5,063 nucleotides of DNA. Source: B18-G4 sp003648575. Its GTDB lineage: Bacteria > Bacteroidota > Bacteroidia > Bacteroidales > B18-G4. A program made the translations under genes and the position numbers. Under the pieces are notes generated by a model that saw nothing but the letters and a program-made list of their open reading frames with translations, ran no database searches and was not told the DNA's origin. Below are positions 1 to 4,935 of the stretch, one piece after another. Location of the stretch: contig JAOZTN010000144.1 of the NCBI GenBank assembly GCA_029942245.1, positions 1 to 5,063 of the forward strand. The letters run 5' to 3'. The stretch's first letter is position 1. The number at the start of each line of letters is the position of its first letter.

Positions 1-39
1 TACTGCCTACTGCTTACTGCCTACTGCTTACTGCTTACT
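1..39. repeat. Heptamer tandem repeat TACTGCY, five units plus a partial
   Basis: Five in-phase 7-bp units read TACTGCC, TACTGCT, TACTGCC, TACTGCT, TACTGCT, followed by a partial TACT. The left edge is cut by the window, so the full copy number is unknown. On the minus strand, which is the sense strand of the adjacent pssA gene, the unit is GCAGTAA or GCAGTAG. Every unit therefore contains a stop triplet, and because 7 is not a multiple of 3 the array closes all three frames. The last pssA codons and its TAA stop lie inside the array. Short heptamer arrays of this kind are, to my knowledge, frequent between genes in Bacteroidota; their function is not established. Confidence 0.9.
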
Positions 40-729
40 TTCAGCTTCATTGAGCTTTAAAAGTGAAAGTAAAATATAGGCCAGGAGAATAAATGGGATG
101 GATGCGAAGCGATAGCTCAGAAAAAAGCCTATTGCAAATACAATGAGGATGTATCGTCCCCTGTTATATTTCCAGTAGATGTTGCTGATCTTTAATGAGA
201 ATAGCCTTAAAGGTGATACCATCAAGAAACAAAGAGCAAGGACAATTGCGATGAGGCCATAGGGGTTGCTGTAAAAATCGTTCAGCCATGGTATTCCGCC
301 CAGTTTGCAGTTCAATGCCAGTGGGATGGCAAGTACCATCAGCGCCGCTGCCGGAATGGGTAAACCCGTAAATTCCTTTTCCTGTTCAGTGTCGATGTTA
401 AAACGGGCCAGCCGGATGGCTCCGAATAAAGGAAGTAGAAATGCTGCATACGCCAGGTAAGCATTTTCGGAAACTCCCTGGAGGAGTGTATACATCATGA
501 AGGCAGGAGCTACACCAAAGGAGACCATATCGGCCAGTGAATCGAGCTGTTTGCCTATCGCCGACTGTGCATTTAAGAGGCGTGCCATGGCTCCGTCAAG
601 CAGATCGAGTGCCAATGCCAGAATAAGCCACCAGGAGGCATAACCCAGTTCGCCTTTTGATACAGCCACAATGGCCAAACATCCTGCCAGAATGTTTAGC
701 AGGGTGAGCAGATTCGGAAATTGCTTCAT
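28..729 (-). CDS. pssA: CDP-diacylglycerol-serine O-phosphatidyltransferase (phosphatidylserine synthase)
   Basis: This integral membrane enzyme condenses CDP-diacylglycerol with L-serine to give phosphatidylserine and CMP, the first committed step to phosphatidylethanolamine. The CDP-alcohol phosphatidyltransferase signature is complete: D42, D45-G46, A49-R50, G59, D63 and D67 (numbered from the chosen ATG) match DxxDGxxAR-x8-GxxxDxxxD, which holds the catalytic metal ions. The PssA-typical blocks RLARFN and FTGLPIPAAA follow, with about seven or eight hydrophobic segments along the 233 residues, a normal length for the bacterial type II enzyme. I chose ATG at 729 because the protein then begins MKQFPNLLTLLNILAGC, the usual PssA N-terminus. 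An in-frame TTG at 744 would add MYLYF, preceded by AGGA six bases upstream, and is less likely. The gene starts 18 nt after the stop of the Crp/Fnr gene, so co-transcription is likely. The stop codon lies in the heptamer array. Confidence 0.95.
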   Translation of the reverse strand: MKQFPNLLTLLNILAGCLAIVAVSKGELGYASWWLILALALDLLDGAMARLLNAQSAIGKQLDSLADMVSFGVAPAFMMYTLLQGVSENAYLAYAAFLLPLFGAIRLARFNIDTEQEKEFTGLPIPAAALMVLAIPLALNCKLGGIPWLNDFYSNPYGLIAIVLALCFLMVSPLRLFSLKISNIYWKYNRGRYILIVFAIGFFLSYRFASIPFILLAYILLSLLKLNEAESKQ

Positions 730-747
730 GAAGTAAAGATACAATTA

Positions 748-1443
748 TTATCCTGTGGAGCCAATCTTGCGTATCCGATCCATATCAAGAATTTTGATAC
801 TCTTTCCTGATACTTCGATCAGTTTATCATCCTTAAATTCTTTCATCAGGCGGATCACGCTTTCCGTCGACATGCCGGTTAACTCGGCCAGATCGTTACG
901 CGACAGGGGTAGATCGTATTCGAGAGATTTGAAGATCCTCTCCGAGAGGCACATCAGAATATCAGCCATTCTGCCATGTAATTGTTTTTGCGTCAGACAG
1001 AAAAAACGCCCATAAGCCTGGGCACTATTTTCGTTCAGGATGTCGATGATCCTGGATGCAAAAGCAGCATTTTGCTTAAGCAGGAGCTTGAATACATTTA
1101 TATCGATCAGCCTTGCCCATGAATCAACATACGGGCTGACTGAATACAAGAAGGTATTGTTTCCTTCAAAAATAGAGGGAAGGCCAACCATATTGTTTTT
1201 AGGAGTGATGGCCAGTATCAAGTTTTTAGGGTTCCCTTCCAGGTACACCTTCACCAGTCCTTCAGTAAGGAAGATGATCTTAGAAGCAAAAGAGCCCTGC
1301 TTACAAATGATCTCCCCTTTTTTATAATGAACCTCCACCATGTTGTCATCCACCATCTTCTTTTCATCCTCGGTGAGCAGGTCAAAGCAAGTTACCGTCG
1401 GGGTACGGACGGCACAAGAATTAGGATATGAATTTACATTCAT
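748..1443 (-). CDS. Crp/Fnr-family transcriptional regulator
   Basis: A 231-residue regulator with the usual two-part architecture. An N-terminal cyclic-nucleotide-binding-type beta-roll (about 20-125, including YKKGEIICKQGSFASKIIFLTEG) is followed by a long dimerisation helix (about 127-155) and a C-terminal winged helix-turn-helix (about 178-225). The HTH reads SRNDLAELTGMSTESVIRLM; E194 and R198 match the DNA-contacting Glu and Arg of the CRP/FNR recognition helix. The cAMP-contact motif of E. coli CRP is not recognisable, so cAMP is doubtful as the ligand. Cysteines occur at 10, 19, 47, 149 and 165, but not in the FNR iron-sulfur pattern. An upstream in-frame ATG at 1482 would add 13 residues. 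I prefer ATG at 1443 because a TAnnTTTG promoter element (1462-1469) lies inside that extension. The gene is divergent from the rhodanese-porin unit, so it is the obvious candidate regulator of it; this is inference. The ligand is unknown. Confidence 0.92.
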   Translation of the reverse strand: MNVNSYPNSCAVRTPTVTCFDLLTEDEKKMVDDNMVEVHYKKGEIICKQGSFASKIIFLTEGLVKVYLEGNPKNLILAITPKNNMVGLPSIFEGNNTFLYSVSPYVDSWARLIDINVFKLLLKQNAAFASRIIDILNENSAQAYGRFFCLTQKQLHGRMADILMCLSERIFKSLEYDLPLSRNDLAELTGMSTESVIRLMKEFKDDKLIEVSGKSIKILDMDRIRKIGSTG

Positions 1444-1461
1444 GTTTATATGCACTTTCTG

Positions 1462-1469
1462 CAAAAATA
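1462..1469 (-). promoter_or_regulatory. Candidate Bacteroidota -7 promoter element for the Crp/Fnr gene
   Basis: On the minus strand these bases read TATTTTTG, an exact match to the Bacteroidota -7 consensus TAnnTTTG. Transcription would start around 1455-1457, giving a leader of roughly 12-14 nt before the ATG at 1443. No clear TTTG is seen at the -33 position, so the promoter is incomplete by consensus. It could be weak or activator-dependent. The motif is AT-rich and could occur by chance. Confidence 0.45.
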
Positions 1470-1498
1470 CGAATAAGATCATAATAAATACTGATCTA

Positions 1499-1517
1499 TG
1501 TCATGTTTTTTATGACA
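1499..1517. promoter_or_regulatory. Inverted repeat TGTCAT-N7-ATGACA, candidate operator
   Basis: Two perfect 6-bp arms are separated by seven bases (GTTTTTT) in the divergent region between the Crp/Fnr gene and the rhodanese lipoprotein gene. The symmetry centre is about 52 nt upstream of the predicted regulator transcript start and about 85 nt upstream of the predicted start of the rhodanese transcript. A dimeric regulator could bind here, and the divergent Crp/Fnr protein is the first candidate. However, the half-sites point outward (TCA...TGA), opposite to the canonical CRP/FNR arrangement TGA-N6-TCA. A partly overlapping TGA-N6-TCA core does exist at 1492-1503 (TGA, TCTATG, TCA), with poor outer symmetry. 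Either could be the true site. Confidence 0.4.
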
Positions 1518-1560
1518 AGGACCATTATTTTTCATATCTCATTTCAACACATTAAATTAT

Positions 1561-1587
1561 TTTGATATTAAAATACACTTAGTTTTG
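1561..1587 (+). promoter_or_regulatory. Candidate promoter of the rhodanese-porin-sulfurtransferase unit
   Basis: TAGTTTTG at 1580-1587 matches the Bacteroidota -7 consensus TAnnTTTG exactly, and TTTG at 1561-1564 is a possible -33 element. The 15 bases between them are fewer than the usual roughly 19-21, so the upstream element may be imperfect. Transcription would start around 1592-1595, leaving a leader of about 77-80 nt that is very A-rich and unstructured up to the ATG at 1672. An A-rich leader without Shine-Dalgarno is typical of Bacteroidota translation initiation. Confidence 0.5.
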
Positions 1588-1671
1588 TGAAAAATTTAAC
1601 AAATACACGAATTAGCAAAAAGGTATTTAAAATTTAATCAAAAACAATCACTAATTAAAAAACAAAAAACT

Positions 1672-2655
1672 ATGAAAAAATTTGTGAAGTATTTCATGTT
1701 CATCCTTATGGTATCAGCAGTGGTCCTGGCAGGATGTTCAAAAAGCGATGATGATGAAGAACCAACACCAACACCAACTGCAAAATTTGATGTTCTTAAG
1801 GACTATATGATTGCAAATAACTTGGATGTTAGCACGGTGATCTCCGGCTGGAATGTTATGCCACAAGATGTTAATGCAAAAGCACCGAGCGACTATTTTA
1901 TTATTGATATTCGCGCCCAGGAAGACTTTGATGCTGGACATATTGAAGGTGCTGTTCATTCACCTTTAGCCGATATCCTTACTATTGCCGAGGGTTCAAC
2001 CAAACAAATTCTGGTTGTATGTTATACAGGCCAGGAAGCCGGTCATGGAGTTATAGCTCTCCGTTTGAGCGGATATTCAGATGCCCAGATATTGAAATGG
2101 GGAATGTGTGGCTGGACCGATGACCTTGCCGGAAAATGGAACTCCAATACGGGAGATGCAGCGGTTGATCATTCCAGTTGGATCGTTCCTCCGGGGGCAA
2201 TCACAACTCCTGCTGAATTTGCTGATCCTGTACTTGAGTCTTCTTTCACTGAAGGAGCTGATATCCTTGCTGAAAGAGTGGATGCATTACTTGCAAACGG
2301 GTTTGGTGCAAACGTTATTCTCAATAGTGCCGTCCTTGGCAATCCATCAGATTATTTCATCAATAACTACATTGCTGCCACCGACGTAGAGCATTACGGA
2401 AACATCACAGGTGCTTACAGGTTGAATCCTTTCACCCTTGCCGACGGAACTTATAAGAACCTTGATCCTTCACAAACAATAGTAAACTATTGCTGGACCG
2501 GCCAGACTTCATCTATGCTGACAGCCTACATGTATGTCCTTGGGTATGAAGCAAAAAGCCTGAAATGGGGTATGAACGCCATGATTTATTCTAACCTTAC
2601 AGGACACAAATGGAACATGCTTGGTCTCAATTATCCGGTTGTTCCTACTAAATAA
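1672..2655 (+). CDS. Surface or outer-membrane lipoprotein with two rhodanese-like domains
   Basis: Residues 1-21 form a lipoprotein signal peptide (KK start, hydrophobic core) ending in the lipobox LAGC with acylated Cys22. The mature start SKSDDDEE resembles the acidic Bacteroidota lipoprotein export signal, which suggests the protein is displayed on the outer surface. A PTPTPT linker leads to two rhodanese-like domains of about 110-140 residues that look like an internal duplication. Domain 1 (about 41-155) has IDIR (D79, R81), AGHIEGAVHSP and the active-loop cysteine C117 in CYTGQEAG, ending LKWGM. Domain 2 (about 178-318) has GNITGAYRL and C274 in CWTGQTSS, again ending LKWGM, but lacks the IDIR block. 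Both loops keep Cys and Gly. A role in binding or transferring sulfane sulfur or a chemically similar oxyanion is inference. It is the first gene of the rightward unit; ATG at 1672 is fixed by the signal peptide. Confidence 0.88.
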   Translation: MKKFVKYFMFILMVSAVVLAGCSKSDDDEEPTPTPTAKFDVLKDYMIANNLDVSTVISGWNVMPQDVNAKAPSDYFIIDIRAQEDFDAGHIEGAVHSPLADILTIAEGSTKQILVVCYTGQEAGHGVIALRLSGYSDAQILKWGMCGWTDDLAGKWNSNTGDAAVDHSSWIVPPGAITTPAEFADPVLESSFTEGADILAERVDALLANGFGANVILNSAVLGNPSDYFINNYIAATDVEHYGNITGAYRLNPFTLADGTYKNLDPSQTIVNYCWTGQTSSMLTAYMYVLGYEAKSLKWGMNAMIYSNLTGHKWNMLGLNYPVVPTK

Positions 2656-2697
2656 AGATTTCGATCTTAATCAAATAGCATAATCTAATGAAATAGC

Positions 2698-2758
2698 GGT
2701 TGCCGGAATACAAAAACATATTGCACTTTATCTTAATGCATTCCGGCAGCCCTTTTTT
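2698..2758 (+). terminator. Rho-independent-type hairpin between lipoprotein and porin genes
   Basis: A 12-bp stem pairs 2698-2709 (GGTTGCCGGAAT) with 2740-2751 (ATTCCGGCAGCC), with a single G-T wobble. It closes a 30-nt loop and is followed by a run of six T at 2753-2758. This is a good intrinsic terminator shape, although the loop is long. Only 28 nt separate the T-run from the porin ATG, and no promoter element is visible there. It may therefore act as a partial terminator that lowers expression of the two downstream genes, or as a 3'-end stabilising stem after processing. A porin promoter in or near the loop cannot be excluded. Confidence 0.65.
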
Positions 2759-2786
2759 ATTCACAATTCATCAAAAACCACTTAAC

Positions 2787-3977
2787 ATGAAGAAAGTCAT
2801 AATAATTCTTGTAGGCATCATGCTTATGAGCCCGGCACTCGTCAATGCACAGGGCTGCATGGAACCTTCTTCCGATGGAGGTGTTAATGTTATCGGGTTC
2901 ATTCAACCGCAATATTCCCTCAATATGGATGGAATTAACAGCAGTGGTGGCCCAATTATGATCCATGGGAAAGAAGTGCAAAACACAAACAGTTTCAACT
3001 TTTACCGTGCACGTCTTGGTGTAACCGGTAACATCCCTTACGATATCAGCTACTATGTAATGGCTGAATACAGCAGTTTCATCGGTGGTGTATACCTCCT
3101 CGATGCGTTTGTAACCTACGACCGTTTCGGTCCATGGGCAAAATTCTCACTCGGTCAGTTTAAAACCCCTGTAAGCCTCGAGCTTGCAACCCCTTGCCAC
3201 AAACTGCATACAGTATACCGCTCACTCGTTGTACAACAACTTGTTGGTCCATGGCGCGACATGGGTTTCATGGCCTCCGGTGGAGTGACATTAAAAAATT
3301 ATGCCGGCCTTACCGATCATAAATTCTTCAGCTATCAGTTAGCCATTATGAATGGGACCGGCATCAATCAGTGGGATAATAATAATTCAAAAGATATTGC
3401 CTTCAGGGGAATCATCTCTCCATGGAAAGGCATTGATGTTGGTGGTAGTTTCCGTACCGGCCAGCAAGAACCGGCCAATTCCAAAGATGGCTATGGTACC
3501 CGGACCACTATTGGCGGGGAACTTTCAGTAGATTTCTTTAATTTTCTGTTCCAGGGAGAATATCTCTATGGATACGGCGAAAACCTAAAAGGCACCGAAG
3601 GTGGTGGCTGTGGTGGTGGTGGAACACCTGACATTGATGGCGAACTGGAAAGAAACGGTTGGTATGCAATGCTTTTATACAAAACACCATGGAACCTGGA
3701 ACCGGTTGTCAAATACGAATACTTCAATCCAAAAGCAAAAGCTGATTACACTCTTGCATATGATGCAGCTGTGAATGAAGTCACAACCCTGACACTGGGG
3801 ATCAATTACTTCATCAACGATTGGTCACGCGTTCAGATCAATTATATGATCCATAATGATGACAATGTTTATACCGATGCGAGCGGGGATGTTAAAAACT
3901 ATTCCCTTATTCATGATGCCAACGGTAATTACTTCAAACAGCAGTTTGTGATCCAGGTACAGGCAATATTACAATAA
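2787..3977 (+). CDS. OprP/OprO-type outer-membrane porin
   Basis: A 396-residue outer-membrane beta-barrel resembling the phosphate/pyrophosphate-selective porin O/P family, which passes anions through the outer membrane. The signal peptide is about residues 1-21 (MKKVIIILVG... VNA). The mature protein shows alternating aromatic and polar strands with family-like segments: VIGFIQPQYSLN, FNFYRARLGVTGNI, YYVMAEY, LLDAFVTYDRFGPWAKFSLGQFKTPVSLE (about 104-132), and the closing strand QQFVIQVQAIL. Unusually for a barrel there are three cysteines: C24 just after the signal peptide, C137, and C275 inside the glycine loop GGGCGGGG (272-279). I chose ATG at 2787 because it begins a proper signal peptide. 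An in-frame TTG at 2700 would start inside the upstream hairpin. The porin is flanked by two exported rhodanese-type genes, so its substrate may be a sulfur or related oxyanion rather than phosphate; this is inference from context. Confidence 0.88.
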   Translation: MKKVIIILVGIMLMSPALVNAQGCMEPSSDGGVNVIGFIQPQYSLNMDGINSSGGPIMIHGKEVQNTNSFNFYRARLGVTGNIPYDISYYVMAEYSSFIGGVYLLDAFVTYDRFGPWAKFSLGQFKTPVSLELATPCHKLHTVYRSLVVQQLVGPWRDMGFMASGGVTLKNYAGLTDHKFFSYQLAIMNGTGINQWDNNNSKDIAFRGIISPWKGIDVGGSFRTGQQEPANSKDGYGTRTTIGGELSVDFFNFLFQGEYLYGYGENLKGTEGGGCGGGGTPDIDGELERNGWYAMLLYKTPWNLEPVVKYEYFNPKAKADYTLAYDAAVNEVTTLTLGINYFINDWSRVQINYMIHNDDNVYTDASGDVKNYSLIHDANGNYFKQQFVIQVQAILQ

Positions 3978-3995
3978 ACTTTAAATAATATTTCA

Positions 3996-4853
3996 ATGAA
4001 AAGAACAAGTATATCGATGATCCTGGCAGTAATGTTCCTGTTTATTACACAGGTACTAACTGCGCAGGTAGTGATCTCAGCTAAAGAATTTTCTGCTGAG
4101 GCCAAGAAGAATAAAACATTGGTGGTAATTGATGCCAATACAGCAGATAATTATGCCAAATCACATGTAATGGGTGCCGTTAATGTACCTCATAAAGAGC
4201 TGTACAAACCTGGTGATGTTGAAGGACTGATCCAGTCACCTGCTGACCTGGCTGCTTATTTTGGTGCAAAAGGCATCAGCAATACCAGCAATATTGTGAT
4301 CTACGATGATGGTTCAAGCAAATACTCAAGCCGTGTTTACTGGGCGCTTGATTACCTGGGAGCTACAAACCTCCGCATTCTGCATAAGGATATGGACCAG
4401 TGGAAAGCTGCCCGCGTTCCTCTCACAAGAAACAAAACCGCTGTTAAGGCTGCAACTTTCGCCCCAAGCCTAAATGCTAGCATCATGGTTACTGCCGCTG
4501 ACGTAAAAGGATGCAGTGGCAACTGTGTTATTGTTGATTCAAGGCACGTAAGCGAATATGATGGCACCTCAGAAAAACCTGTAAGTGTTGGTCATATCAA
4601 AGGAGCCATCAATGTTGAATACAAAGAATTTGTAGATGACAAAGGTGCTTTCAAATCAGCCGATGAGCTGAAAGCTGTTGCAGCAAAACATGGACTGACA
4701 TCAGATAAAACTATTATTCTATACTGTGTTACCAGCGTACGCGCTGCAGTTTCTTTTGTGGCACTGAAAGAGATCCTCGGATATCCGAATGTTAAGATAT
4801 ATGACGGAGCCTATAACGAATGGACAGCCCAGGGTGGAGCCATGGAAAAATAA
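3996..4853 (+). CDS. Periplasmic tandem-rhodanese sulfurtransferase (thiosulfate/3-mercaptopyruvate type)
   Basis: A 285-residue protein with an N-terminal signal peptide (about 1-23, ending VLTA), so probably periplasmic. Two rhodanese domains follow in the standard TST/MPST order. The N-terminal domain (about 26-142) is the non-catalytic type: it has VVIDANTADNYAKSHVMGAVNVP and, at the active-site position, YDDGSSKYSSRVYWAL with D104 instead of Cys. The C-terminal domain (about 163-280) has IVDSRHVSEYDG, GHIKGAINVEYKEF and catalytic C244 in the loop CVTSVRA. That loop differs from both the thiosulfate type CRKGVTA and the mercaptopyruvate type CGSGVTA, so the sulfur donor cannot be assigned. 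An extra pair C173/C177 (CSGNC) could form a disulfide or bind a metal in the periplasm. The ATG follows the porin stop by 18 nt, so the two are almost certainly co-transcribed. A strong terminator follows. Confidence 0.92.
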   Translation: MKRTSISMILAVMFLFITQVLTAQVVISAKEFSAEAKKNKTLVVIDANTADNYAKSHVMGAVNVPHKELYKPGDVEGLIQSPADLAAYFGAKGISNTSNIVIYDDGSSKYSSRVYWALDYLGATNLRILHKDMDQWKAARVPLTRNKTAVKAATFAPSLNASIMVTAADVKGCSGNCVIVDSRHVSEYDGTSEKPVSVGHIKGAINVEYKEFVDDKGAFKSADELKAVAAKHGLTSDKTIILYCVTSVRAAVSFVALKEILGYPNVKIYDGAYNEWTAQGGAMEK

Positions 4854-4903
4854 AAATCGAATTCATTTTGCTTAAATAATTCGTGTTAATTACGGATGAA
4901 TTG

Positions 4904-4933
4904 AAAAAAAGCCTCGTTCGCGAGGCTTTTTTT
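4904..4933. terminator. Strong intrinsic terminator, symmetrical A-tract/T-tract
   Basis: Seven A (4904-4910), stem GCCTCG (4911-4916), tetraloop TTCG (4917-4920), stem CGAGGC (4921-4926) and seven T (4927-4933) form a perfect 13-bp inverted repeat. It lies 50 nt after the sulfurtransferase stop and ends the rightward unit. Because the A-tract mirrors the T-tract, it should also stop leftward transcription entering from beyond the window. Confidence 0.95.
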
Positions 4934-4935
4934 AT

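Noticed and set aside
730..744. Upstream TTG start for pssA, preceded by AGGA at a six-base spacing
   Set aside because: It would add MYLYF before the family-typical MKQFPNLLTL start. Shine-Dalgarno use is weak in Bacteroidota, so the ATG at 729 is preferred.
1444..1482. Upstream ATG (1482) extending the Crp/Fnr protein by 13 residues
   Set aside because: The extension contains an exact minus-strand TAnnTTTG promoter element and adds a sequence (MILFVFLQKVHIN) not expected for the family.
755..1555. Plus-strand reading frames opposite the Crp/Fnr gene
   Set aside because: They are shadows of a well-supported minus-strand gene and have no recognisable domain or start context.
2655..2668. Small hairpin AAGAT-TTCG-ATCTT right after the lipoprotein stop
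   Set aside because: It has only five AT-rich base pairs and no T-run; the strong hairpin at 2698 is the plausible terminator.
2700..2786. Upstream TTG start for the porin
   Set aside because: It lies in the stem of the terminator-like hairpin and would bury the clear signal peptide that begins at 2787.
1672..4853. Multihaem cytochrome or electron-conduit component, as in the Geobacter ext clusters
   Set aside because: No CxxCH motif occurs in any of the three proteins; the cysteines are in rhodanese loops or isolated.
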